A stretch of DNA of 31,864 nt, taken from the NCBI GenBank assembly GCA_002394965.1, contig DGVL01000019.1:1-31864 (forward strand), in the 5' to 3' direction. The number at the start of each line of letters is the position of its first letter. Position 1 is the first letter of the stretch. This stretch comes from Lachnospira sp. UBA4285 (GTDB lineage Bacteria > Bacillota > Clostridia > Lachnospirales > Lachnospiraceae). The notes under the pieces were generated by a model. It did not search any database and had not been told where the DNA came from. It saw only the letters and a program-made list of their open reading frames with translations. Of this stretch, positions 7,825 through 15,795 are shown one piece after another. The translations under genes and the position numbers were made by a program.

Positions 7825-10560
7825 TCAGTCCTTTCTCCGGTACGCCACCGCCATCTCGTCTTCCGGGATAGCGAAACGCTCCGGCAGATCATCTCTCACG
7901 AACTCAAGTGCCACGATTGTGTTCAGGCACCACTGCGAGAACACGTTGGTCGTGACACCCGGGATCTCATACAGCACGGCCCGGTTGCCCTTGTTTACTG
8001 CAGGACGGACGCGGAAGTACACATCCTGCACTTCATCCGGCAGGGCACCGACAAGTATCTGCCATACTTTCTCTCCCAGCTTCCGGTCGCGGTAATACCG
8101 CGCGGCGAATGCGACAAGTCCCGCCGCCATGAACGGATATGTGAACTGTCTCTGACCGATGGCGCCGTCCGTCAGCCTGTTCTGCTCCGCATTGGTCAGT
8201 GTATAAAAGGCTCCCAGCTCAGCCAGCATTCTCGTCCATTCCGGGTCATCCAGCAACTGCGTGAGCTCAAGCCACGTCTGCTCCGCCCCCTGGCAGATCA
8301 TGAGGTGCGAGCCTCCGGTCTTGCGGTCCCCTTTCCAGATCAGATGAAACGTTCCCGGGTCAAATTCAAAGTCCGGCCCGGAGAGCAGGCCGTGCGGCGC
8401 CGCCTTCAGATCGGCAATGCCGTTCAGAATGCGCTGCTTATAGCGCACATCTCCGGTCCGCTCCCAGGCGCTCATCCAGTCGCTGACAAGAGAAGACCAG
8501 TCCGGTCCGCTTCTGGCATGCGTCGGAGCGCTCATCCTCGACTTGTCCGCAAAGAAGCGCAGCGGATCTTCCACCAGCAGCGCATTCTGTGCGTCGGAAA
8601 GCTCATCCATCACGTCGGCAAGCCGGAAATCTCCGGTCAGATAGTACAAAAAGCGGTCGTGCCCCGCCATGGCTATGCGCGCCTCCTTGCACGAACATCC
8701 CCAGTGACGGACATTGTGCCGCGAGCCCAGACCTTTGAGCGGTCCGAAGTGATAGATGTCAATCTCTGAACAGTGCCGCGTCATCGCGGCCGCCATCTCA
8801 AAGATATCCGTTCTCTGCGTTCTGAGGAATTCGTACCAGAGCCAGTACGTCGGGACCAGTTCTGTATTCTGCCAGGCGTAGCCGCCCATGTCATATCGCC
8901 AGACATGCCGCTCGGGGTCGTAGGTGTGCATGAAATCACCATAGTCAAACATCCCGTACCAGCTCCGCTCATCCTGCTCGCGCAGATAGAAATTCACGGC
9001 CTCATCCAGCTGATCCTCCAGAAACGCCTCGGCCGGTGTGCTCCGACGGGGAAGACTCCAGTACCCGAACGCCCGCAGGCGGTGATAGTACTCCGGCGAT
9101 GCCATGTAAAGCGCTTTTTTCTGCACCTGCCTGTCAAACCGGGCAAGCTCCTCCTCACACGGAATCCGGCCCGTGAACCCGGAAAGTTCAAACTCACAGG
9201 TCGCCGCGATTCCGTACGCACTGGCGCCGCAGACATCAAATCCTTCGTAGTATGTCTGCGAATACCCCGTGTCCTCGTAGTGGCGGAAATCCGCAGCAGG
9301 AGAAGCCGGCGGCCAGAACCACAGCTGCATCGTCCCCGTGTCCTGCGTCATCCCAAAGACGCGCACAGCAGACGGATACCGCTGCCAGAAATCCTTGATA
9401 CCGCAGACAATGCCGCCGTTTTCTCCTCCGACAGCCACGACGCCGTCACTTCTGTGCCCGTGCAGTCCGGTGATCTCGCACACGTCCTGTTTTCCTGTCT
9501 TCTTGCTGATCTGATAGTGATCCGCGCTGTCCTGCCAGAGCAGATACGCATCCCAGGACGGCATCGCCGCGGCAGCTGCAAGAAACTCTTTTCCGTCCTC
9601 CGTTTCCGGATCCGGATGTAAGAACTCCCCCTGCATCTGGTGATAATAGACCGATCTGGGAATCCGCGGCCGCCAGGTCAGCATCATCTGCCCCGCCTCA
9701 TGAAAACTGCCGTGATCGGTCAGCACGCGGATATGGCGGTTGTACAGCGCGCCAGTAATCGGGAACCGCACCGAGAGCCCGATCCCTTTCAGAAAGTCCT
9801 TCTTTTCATCTCCGTCATACCCGAACGAGTACGAGAAATGCAGCGTCCGGCAGTCCCGGAATATCTGCATATAAAGGGTAAATGGCACCATCTCATCGCT
9901 GCGGCTCTCTGTCCCGGTGCGTTTTTCCTTCACATCGTCAGACACCGGGAGTCTGCTGATATCTTCCCGGATCTCTCCGGCATGAGAGCCGGTGATTTTC
10001 ACGACCACGCGCAGAGGGCCTTTTTCAACAACCTCGGCACTGTGAATGCGCCCTGTCCGCTCTTCTGTCTGGCAGCAGGGCAGCACGCCGGTTTCTTTTT
10101 CAAAATCCGGGCTGCCCGACCGGTGCTCGAGCAGCAGAACGAGCCTTGCCTCGCAGGCCGTCAGGCGCCCTTCTGTGTACAGATCCGAAAAAATCACCTC
10201 TCCCGTCCTGTGCACACGCACCCGCGTGCTGCCGGCCACTATGTCAAGTGTCTCCGGAGTCTGCGTCACTTCGCAGCCGCTCTCATCACCTCTGCCGCTA
10301 CTTTCCCCGTTAACAGCGCGCAGCCTCACTTCACTTCCCATGCATTCAGCGTCCGCCGTGTGGGCGGCCCACTTTACAGAGCCGTCCGGCCAGTACGCCG
10401 TGATGCGGGACTGAACGGGAATCTCCCCGCCTTCCCCTGACAAGTGAAAGCGAAGGCCCTCCGTATGCACCGCTCCGCGCTCAAAACAACTGCCAAACGT
10501 TGTAAATCCGGTCACCGCCCGCCCCGGCAGACGGTGAAGAATCATCCTGGTTTCCTGCAT
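7825..10560 (-). CDS. Exo-rhamnogalacturonan lyase family protein, PL26 (YetA / PcRGLX-like)
   Basis: A 911-residue protein resembling B. subtilis YetA and the Penicillium chrysogenum exo-rhamnogalacturonan lyase that founded PL26. That enzyme removes unsaturated disaccharides from the end of rhamnogalacturonan I. The N-terminal 100 residues read as the beta RIFT-barrel domain (ITAYWPDGSVKWAAHTADAE). A long beta-sandwich region follows, then a helical toroid (DERSWYGMFDYGDFMHTYD, GGYAWQNTELVPTYWLWYEFLRT, GSRHNVRHWGCSCKEARIAMAGHDRFLYYLTGD). No signal peptide is present, which implies cytoplasmic action on imported oligosaccharides. Two starts are possible: the ATG at 10558-10560 with AGGAG 12 bases upstream, or the ATG at 10543-10545 with AGGA 7 bases upstream, five residues shorter. 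The gene follows the binding-protein gene after 134 bases that hold a hairpin. Confidence 0.9.
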   Translation of the reverse strand: MQETRMILHRLPGRAVTGFTTFGSCFERGAVHTEGLRFHLSGEGGEIPVQSRITAYWPDGSVKWAAHTADAECMGSEVRLRAVNGESSGRGDESGCEVTQTPETLDIVAGSTRVRVHRTGEVIFSDLYTEGRLTACEARLVLLLEHRSGSPDFEKETGVLPCCQTEERTGRIHSAEVVEKGPLRVVVKITGSHAGEIREDISRLPVSDDVKEKRTGTESRSDEMVPFTLYMQIFRDCRTLHFSYSFGYDGDEKKDFLKGIGLSVRFPITGALYNRHIRVLTDHGSFHEAGQMMLTWRPRIPRSVYYHQMQGEFLHPDPETEDGKEFLAAAAAMPSWDAYLLWQDSADHYQISKKTGKQDVCEITGLHGHRSDGVVAVGGENGGIVCGIKDFWQRYPSAVRVFGMTQDTGTMQLWFWPPASPAADFRHYEDTGYSQTYYEGFDVCGASAYGIAATCEFELSGFTGRIPCEEELARFDRQVQKKALYMASPEYYHRLRAFGYWSLPRRSTPAEAFLEDQLDEAVNFYLREQDERSWYGMFDYGDFMHTYDPERHVWRYDMGGYAWQNTELVPTYWLWYEFLRTQRTDIFEMAAAMTRHCSEIDIYHFGPLKGLGSRHNVRHWGCSCKEARIAMAGHDRFLYYLTGDFRLADVMDELSDAQNALLVEDPLRFFADKSRMSAPTHARSGPDWSSLVSDWMSAWERTGDVRYKQRILNGIADLKAAPHGLLSGPDFEFDPGTFHLIWKGDRKTGGSHLMICQGAEQTWLELTQLLDDPEWTRMLAELGAFYTLTNAEQNRLTDGAIGQRQFTYPFMAAGLVAFAARYYRDRKLGEKVWQILVGALPDEVQDVYFRVRPAVNKGNRAVLYEIPGVTTNVFSQWCLNTIVALEFVRDDLPERFAIPEDEMAVAYRRKD

Positions 10561-10616
10561 TCTTTATTTTTTCTCCTGTGAAGGCGGCCTGCCATCGGTC
10601 TTCTTTAAGCAGAAGG

Positions 10617-10656
10617 AAAGCGGGCAGTTTCCGCAATCCTTCCACTGCCCGCCTTT
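10617..10656 (-). other. Intercistronic hairpin between binding protein and PL26 genes
   Basis: A perfect 9-base inverted repeat, GCGGGCAGT at 10620-10628 and ACTGCCCGC at 10644-10652, encloses a 15-base loop. AAA and TTT flanks extend the stem past a one-base bulge. It starts about 40 bases after the binding-protein stop. The following minus-strand sequence (TTTCCTTCT) is only weakly U-rich, so it is more likely a 3'-end stabiliser or partial attenuator than a full terminator. Such a site would let the binding protein be made in excess over the downstream enzymes; that role is inference. Confidence 0.55.
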
Positions 10657-10694
10657 GTCTGACACAAGTCCTGCACATCTGTGCACGACTATTT

Positions 10695-12311
10695 TTATTT
10701 TGAAGTATCTGCCTTGTACGCTTCGTTCACTTCGTCAATGATCTTGGCGTATCCCTTGTCCATTGCGCTCTGGATCGCCGCGTTCAGGCCGTCCTTGTCG
10801 ATCTCCCCGCAGATGTACTGCGTGCGGGCCGCCGAGATATCCTTGTCAAGCTGTCCGCCGTTAGAAGAATAGGTCGCGGAGCTGTTCAGATACGGAAGCG
10901 CCGGGTTCATGATGGCAACTTCGCTGTTGGCCTTGACGACCTCTGTCTCAAGTTTCTTCTGCGGTGTCTTCTTCAGTGTCTTGTTCTGCGGCTCTGTGTA
11001 CGGAATGTACGGAACGAGCTGGTTCAGTCCGTTGTGGTTGGCAGAAAGCGCCTTGTCCGCCAGATCATCCTGGACGATGTTGCCATCCTCCATGTGATAG
11101 TTGATGCCCTCAAGACCATAGTTGGTCAGGACCATCATATCCTCGTCACACATCTTGTCCAGGAAGTGGAGCGCCGCTTCGACCTTCTCCGGCGTATTGC
11201 AGGTCTTGGCAGAAAGCGTGAAGTACCCGTTGTATCCGGAAGTTGCCATGGTCTTCCCATTGATTGTGCCGATGAGATTCATGGATGCGGTCTCGTCCGG
11301 ATTCGTCACGGACTTCACATCATTTTTCTGGAAGTAGTCGGTGATACGGGTCGCACCGTCTAAAACGTCGATGTAAACGCCGTTCTGACCCTTCTTGCAG
11401 CCATCCGACCAGGAGTCGGTCTGGCGGGTAGCCCAGTCAGACGGCATATAGCCGGCATCATAGATCTTCTTGAACCAGTCCAGTGCCGTGAAGTACTCGT
11501 CCTGCTGCCATACCGGAATCAGCTTCCCGTCCTTTTCGGTCCAGCCGTTTCCACATCCGAACCATGTCTGCATGATGTCGAAGGGGCCTGTGTAGGACGT
11601 CATCTCCATTCCCACGGTGTCGTTCTGGCCGTCTCCATCCGGGTCATCTTCGGTAAAGGCCTTCAGCATCGCCTCGACATCGTCGATCGACTTCGGCTCG
11701 GACAGACCGAGCTTCTCCGCCCAGTCTTTGCGGTAACTCAGACCGTACCGCCCGATTACGCGGGCGCGGTAGATTCCGAACTGCTTGCCATTGACCGAGA
11801 GAGACTTGGCGACCTGCGCGTTCTGCTTCGAGAGGTTCGGATATTTCGATGAGTCGCTCAGATACGATGACAGATCGACAAATGCTCCCTGCTTGGCCCA
11901 GGTCACGATATTGCCTGTCACAGCGCCGTTCCAGGTCATGATCATCGGCATGGTATCCGGAGACTGCATGGCGAGGGAATTCTTTTCATCGAGCGTATCG
12001 GTCGGAATCCACTGAATCTGGACGTCGGTGTTGGTATAATCCTTGATCGCATCCAGCGTTTTCTCGGCATTGTCGCCCGTATTGGACGCCCCCGCGTTGA
12101 AGTCGATCGTGCTGAATGTGACGGTCGGCCGGCTGCCTGACGAAGCTTTCGATTCGCCCGCCTTGGTCGTGGATGAAGAATTTGCGGCGGTACTGGCAGC
12201 TGCGCCTCCCGTCGTCTGACTTCCTCCACCGTTTCCGCAGCCAGCCAGGGCACCGGCTGCGATGACACCGGCTGCCAGAGAGGCAGCAGTGCGCCTGATA
12301 ATTGTTTTCAT
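10695..12311 (-). CDS. Sugar ABC transporter substrate-binding lipoprotein (CUT1, LplA/YtcQ-like)
   Basis: A 538-residue extracellular binding protein of family 1. The N-terminus has a positive start, a hydrophobic stretch and an LAGC lipobox with the acceptor Cys at residue 25, then a Gly/Ser/Thr-rich linker to about residue 60. The mature part carries the usual family features, including a GLSYRKDWAEKLGL segment, a DPDGDGQNDTVGME calcium-loop-like motif and W-rich ligand-binding stretches. The ATG has AAGGAGG seven bases upstream, the strongest ribosome site in the operon, as fits a protein needed in excess. It follows the two permease genes and precedes the rhamnogalacturonan lyases. No ATPase gene is present; CUT1 importers of this type commonly share an MsmX-like ATPase encoded elsewhere. 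The ligand is most likely a pectin oligosaccharide, by context. Confidence 0.93.
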   Translation of the reverse strand: MKTIIRRTAASLAAGVIAAGALAGCGNGGGSQTTGGAAASTAANSSSTTKAGESKASSGSRPTVTFSTIDFNAGASNTGDNAEKTLDAIKDYTNTDVQIQWIPTDTLDEKNSLAMQSPDTMPMIMTWNGAVTGNIVTWAKQGAFVDLSSYLSDSSKYPNLSKQNAQVAKSLSVNGKQFGIYRARVIGRYGLSYRKDWAEKLGLSEPKSIDDVEAMLKAFTEDDPDGDGQNDTVGMEMTSYTGPFDIMQTWFGCGNGWTEKDGKLIPVWQQDEYFTALDWFKKIYDAGYMPSDWATRQTDSWSDGCKKGQNGVYIDVLDGATRITDYFQKNDVKSVTNPDETASMNLIGTINGKTMATSGYNGYFTLSAKTCNTPEKVEAALHFLDKMCDEDMMVLTNYGLEGINYHMEDGNIVQDDLADKALSANHNGLNQLVPYIPYTEPQNKTLKKTPQKKLETEVVKANSEVAIMNPALPYLNSSATYSSNGGQLDKDISAARTQYICGEIDKDGLNAAIQSAMDKGYAKIIDEVNEAYKADTSK

Positions 12312-12373
12312 AACATATCCTCCTTTATTGACATTTTCACTTTGATTTTTTCCCGGGCCGGGCTCTGCGGCAT

Positions 12374-13279
12374 TTATCCCTTTACCGCGCCGACCATCAC
12401 ACCCTTTGTGAAGAATTTCTGTACAAACGGATATACAATCAGGATCGGGACGGTCGCGATGACAGTCGTCGCCATCTTCACCGCCTTGTCCGGCGGAGCT
12501 CCGTTTGCGTCATAGAAATCCAGACTGGCCTCGTTTATCTGAGACGCCTGAAGAACGATGTTGCGCAGCATGATCTGCACCGTGAATTTCTTCGTGTCTG
12601 ACAGGTAGATCATGGCATTAAAGTAGTCATTCCAGTAGCCGACCGCATAGAACAGGGAGATGGAGGCGATAACCGGCTTGGAGAGCGGAAGTACAATCTT
12701 CCAGAAAGTCTTGATCTCACTGGCTCCGTCGATGTAAGCCGCCTCTTCAAGCTCAACCGGCATCTCCTGAAAGAAGTTCTTGATGATGATCATGTTGAAC
12801 GGACTGATGGCGCCAATCAGAACCAGCGCCCAGTACGAATCGTACAGGCCGTACGACTTGATGACCATAAAGGTGGGAATCATGCCGCCGGAAAAAACCA
12901 TCGTCACAATCACCAGATTCAGGATGAAATTCCGGCCTTTCAGATACGCTTTGGAGAGCGGATAGGCAAAGCTTGTTGACAGCGCCATGGAGACAACCGT
13001 ACCCAGAACTGTGAGCTTTATGGAGTTCCAGAGCCCCGCCAGGATATTGGCCGTCCGCACCGCATAGGTATACGCGTTCAAAGACCACACGCTCGGGATG
13101 ATGAAAAATGCCCGCTCCGTGAGTTCCTTGTCCGTCGCAAAAGATCCGGCGACGATATACAGAAACGGAAGAACTGTGATCAGCCCGATGACTCCCATCA
13201 GGGTGTAGATAATAACATCCGCGACACGGTATCCGACGCTCATTCGGATGCCATGTCTGTCCCGCTTGATTTTCGACAT
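12374..13279 (-). CDS. Carbohydrate ABC transporter permease (CUT1, LplC/YtcP-like)
   Basis: A 301-residue inner permease subunit of a CUT1 sugar importer, with about six hydrophobic helices (for example VIIYTLMGVIGLITVLPFLYIVA). The cytoplasmic EAA loop, which docks the ATPase, reads ELEEAAYIDGASEIKTFWKIVLPLSKP. The C-terminus VYPFVQKFFTKGVMVGAVKG is typical of LplC/YtcP-type proteins. I chose the ATG at 13277-13279 (MSKIKRDRHG). The frame is open 18 codons further, but that would run into the preceding permease gene. The spacing from the AGGAGG to the ATG is a little long (10-12 bases). It partners the permease encoded just upstream and the lipoprotein encoded just downstream. Confidence 0.93.
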   Translation of the reverse strand: MSKIKRDRHGIRMSVGYRVADVIIYTLMGVIGLITVLPFLYIVAGSFATDKELTERAFFIIPSVWSLNAYTYAVRTANILAGLWNSIKLTVLGTVVSMALSTSFAYPLSKAYLKGRNFILNLVIVTMVFSGGMIPTFMVIKSYGLYDSYWALVLIGAISPFNMIIIKNFFQEMPVELEEAAYIDGASEIKTFWKIVLPLSKPVIASISLFYAVGYWNDYFNAMIYLSDTKKFTVQIMLRNIVLQASQINEASLDFYDANGAPPDKAVKMATTVIATVPILIVYPFVQKFFTKGVMVGAVKG

Positions 13280-13298
13280 GTCTGACTTGCTCCTCCTT

Positions 13299-14267
13299 TC
13301 AGTAAATTCCGCTCTCGCCGGCTGCCTTGGCAACCCGGTTCGCCCCGAGCACCATGATCATCCCGACAATGGATTTGAACATGCCGGCCGCCGTGGTGTA
13401 TGAGTACTGCCCCTGCACAATGCCGCGCGTGTAGATATACGTGTCGAACACCTCGGATGTCGCGATGTTGAGATCATTTCTCATCAGGAAGATCTGCTCG
13501 TATCCCGTGTTCAAGATGGAGCCGACGCGGAGAATCAGCATGATAACAATGACGCTCTTGATCGCCGGAAGGGTGATGTGCCACATCATCTGCCATCTGC
13601 CGGCACCGTCCACCCGGGCCGCCTCGTACATCTCCTGATCCACGCCCGAGAGTGCCGCCAGATAGATGATGGTTCCGTATCCGGTCTCCTTCCAGATGTC
13701 CTGTCCTACGATAAGTCCCCAGAAGGAGCCGGAGGACTCCAGGATCCTCGGCGCCGTTCCACCCGACATCTGGATCATCTGTGTCAGAAGGCCATCACTG
13801 CTGTTGAACAGCTGATATGTGAGCGACGCGACGATAACCCACGAAACAAAGTGCGGGATATAGACAAATGTCTGAATCGTCCGCTTGTACCACTGATGCC
13901 GGATCTCATTGAGCAGCAGTGCCAGGATGATGGGCGCCGGGAACTGCAGGGCAAGCTGCAGCAGGGAGATCCCGAGCGTATTGCGCAGCAGCCGCCCGAA
14001 ATCGCCCGACGTCATGAAGAAATCCGTGAAATTCTTAAAGCCGACCCACGGACTCTCCCAGAGGCCCAGGAACGGCGAATAGTCCTTGAAGGCGATGACC
14101 AGACCGCCCATCGGAACATACCGGAACAGGATGAAGTACAGCAGTCCCGGGATGAGCATGACATACAGCCATTTGTGCTTCTTCATGCTCTTGCCGAGCG
14201 TCGTCTTGTTCGGCGTGATTTCCTTGCCGTCAACCATGACGGTGATTTCTTTTTTTCTTTTCAACAT
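13299..14267 (-). CDS. ABC transporter permease (CUT1, LplB/YteP-like)
   Basis: A 322-residue permease subunit of the same importer. The cytoplasmic N-terminus is charged (MLKRKKEITVMVDGKEI) and is followed by the first helix WLYVMLIPGLLYFILF and the family-typical YVPMGGLVIAFKDYSP. The EAA loop reads EMYEAARVDGAGRWQMMWHITLPAIKS. The C-terminus GANRVAKAAGESGIY is characteristic of the LplB/YteP group. The ATG at 14265-14267 follows a strong but very close purine run (AAGGGGAGGAA), so the TTG at the second codon is an alternative start. A longer reading from 14435 would overlap the oligogalacturonate lyase gene by nearly 150 bases and is rejected. Only 20 bases separate it from the lyase gene. 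Confidence 0.93.
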   Translation of the reverse strand: MLKRKKEITVMVDGKEITPNKTTLGKSMKKHKWLYVMLIPGLLYFILFRYVPMGGLVIAFKDYSPFLGLWESPWVGFKNFTDFFMTSGDFGRLLRNTLGISLLQLALQFPAPIILALLLNEIRHQWYKRTIQTFVYIPHFVSWVIVASLTYQLFNSSDGLLTQMIQMSGGTAPRILESSGSFWGLIVGQDIWKETGYGTIIYLAALSGVDQEMYEAARVDGAGRWQMMWHITLPAIKSVIVIMLILRVGSILNTGYEQIFLMRNDLNIATSEVFDTYIYTRGIVQGQYSYTTAAGMFKSIVGMIMVLGANRVAKAAGESGIY

Positions 14268-14287
14268 TTCCTCCCCTTTATCCCCCA

Positions 14288-15529
14288 TCAGGAATCCAGT
14301 TCCACCATGAAAACAGCCGGCTTTCCGAACAGATCGGAGGTGTAGAAAACTTTGGTGTTGTCCTCCGAAAAGCACGGGTGCGGATGGGAATCCTGCGGGT
14401 TCCCATACCCGGCCGTCCAGCTGGTTCCATGCCACACGAGCCTGCTTTCCTGCCTCTTTCTGGCATCGACCAGATAAATAAAGTCGTTTCCAGGTTCTGG
14501 CATCTCCCCCGAAAGCAGCCGGGCGGACCGCTCCTGCTGTTTTCTCTTTTGTTCATCCTGATTCAGCAGATGGATCGGAAGATCGGAAGTCTGGGCATCA
14601 CCGACGAAAAAGCGCTGCTTTTTGTCGCAGATAAAATGCGCATACGGCGAGCAGTCCATGAATTTCTCTTCTGTCAGCGTGTCCGGGTCCATCACGCATA
14701 TGCTCTCCTGCAGATCTCCGCTCATCTCCCGGCGCACATAGCCGAAGTGCCTGCCGTCCGGGAACCAGAACTCATGCGTCAGGATCAAATCTTCCGGCTG
14801 TTTCCGGCAGCAGCGCAGATCTTTTCCGCACGGCCCGTCACCTGCCTGCCGGGTGTCTGCCTCAATGAGCCAGAGTCTGGCATCAATGCGGTTATACGGT
14901 CCTTCATGCGCAAACAGTATAAGATCCGGCCTTGCAGGATTGATCTGCGTGTGACTCAGCCAGCAGTGCGTGTCATATACGGTGAAAACCCGTCCCGTAT
15001 GACTGTCCAGATAGCGGATCCGGCAGTGCGGCTTCGCCAGGCAGTTCTGCTCAAAGCTGTTCCAGAACACGCCGGGCTTGGGTTTGGGAAACGTGCTTTT
15101 TTCGTCCTCTGTGAACGCAAAATACCGGAAATCGTGTGAAGGACACGGGGCGCCCATCCGCCAGCCTTCCGGCGGGCTGTACAGTCTGCGTCTTGTCCCC
15201 GAGGCTATATCCTGCCGCCAGAAGGTCCCGTCCTGCACGTAAAAGACAGCCCTGTCCCCGGCTTCTATCTGTCCGGAATAGTCATCCGGCTCCGTCCCTT
15301 CCGTCAACTGAAGAGCCTCACCGCTCTTCAGATCCAGAAGATACAGCTGTCTGCCTTCCTCTCTCTGCATACAGATGAGAATCCGTCTCCCGTCCTCTGT
15401 CGTCATCCGGTTGTAAAAATACATATGATGACTCAGATACCGGGGATCGGTCAGCCGGGTCACCTCTCTCCCGGTGAACGGATCCTGGTACCGACTGAAG
15501 CGGCAGCTTACCATTCCCCCTGCTGGCAT
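14288..15529 (-). CDS. ogl: Oligogalacturonate lyase, PL22
   Basis: A 413-residue seven-bladed-propeller lyase that splits unsaturated or saturated di- and tri-galacturonates to 5-keto-4-deoxyuronate in the cytoplasm. Family hallmarks are visible: YNRMTTEDGRRILIC near the N-terminus, CWLSHTQINPARPDLILFAHEGP with the strictly conserved SHTQ and HEGP, and DARLWLIE. The metal site reads QDSHPHP, where the Gln, His and His spacing (i, i+3, i+5) matches the manganese ligands I recall for the Yersinia enzyme. There is no signal peptide. The ATG at 15527-15529 has AGGAGG eight bases upstream. It is the first gene of the long pectin operon, preceding the importer genes. It handles homogalacturonan fragments, complementing the rhamnogalacturonan enzymes further along. 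Confidence 0.95.
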   Translation of the reverse strand: MPAGGMVSCRFSRYQDPFTGREVTRLTDPRYLSHHMYFYNRMTTEDGRRILICMQREEGRQLYLLDLKSGEALQLTEGTEPDDYSGQIEAGDRAVFYVQDGTFWRQDIASGTRRRLYSPPEGWRMGAPCPSHDFRYFAFTEDEKSTFPKPKPGVFWNSFEQNCLAKPHCRIRYLDSHTGRVFTVYDTHCWLSHTQINPARPDLILFAHEGPYNRIDARLWLIEADTRQAGDGPCGKDLRCCRKQPEDLILTHEFWFPDGRHFGYVRREMSGDLQESICVMDPDTLTEEKFMDCSPYAHFICDKKQRFFVGDAQTSDLPIHLLNQDEQKRKQQERSARLLSGEMPEPGNDFIYLVDARKRQESRLVWHGTSWTAGYGNPQDSHPHPCFSEDNTKVFYTSDLFGKPAVFMVELDS

Positions 15530-15653
15530 CCGCCCGTCCTCCTTTCACTCACTCCTCGCATTACCATACTGCGCCGCCTGTTTTTCATTCTGGGTTGGCG
15601 GCATTAGTATTTCAGGCATTATGCACAGATGAATCTGCTCATTTGATGCGCCT

Positions 15654-15682
15654 ATTATTCAATTTTTCTGGAATTACAGCAA
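15654..15682 (-). promoter_or_regulatory. Candidate promoter of the pectin operon
   Basis: On the minus strand TTGCTG (15677-15682) and AATAAT (15654-15659) are 17 bases apart, giving a weak -35 and a good -10. They precede the lyase gene by about 120 bases and lie just past the terminator of the AraC gene. A CATAAT at 15618-15623 is another possible -10. Three copies of TAATGC (minus strand) lie between here and the gene at 15615-15621, 15600-15606 and 15558-15563. The 15530-15695 stretch holds no gene that I can see. Confidence 0.35.
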
Positions 15683-15699
15683 TAATCATTTTATTGACT

Positions 15700-15731
15700 A
15701 AAAAAGAAAAGGCCGGTTTTACGGCCTTTTC
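15700..15731 (-). terminator. Intrinsic terminator after the AraC regulator gene
   Basis: Read on the minus strand, a 10-base perfect stem GAAAAGGCCG / CGGCCTTTTC (15722-15731 with 15706-15715) with a six-base loop is followed at once by six U residues (15700-15705). It lies about 65 bases after the AraC stop. It separates the regulator transcript from the pectin operon promoter. A second small hairpin, GAAACT/AGTTTC at 15736-15751, sits just before it. Confidence 0.92.
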
Positions 15732-15795
15732 TGGTGAAACTAATGAGTTTCGGACACTGTTATGGAATTTTCCGGCTCACCGTTTTACGGATATT

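Noticed and set aside
14268..14435. 56-residue extension of the first permease.
   Set aside because: It would overlap the oligogalacturonate lyase gene and lacks any membrane or signal feature.
15700..15731. Bidirectional terminator.
   Set aside because: Only the minus-strand side carries a U-run; the plus side is followed by CTGGTG.
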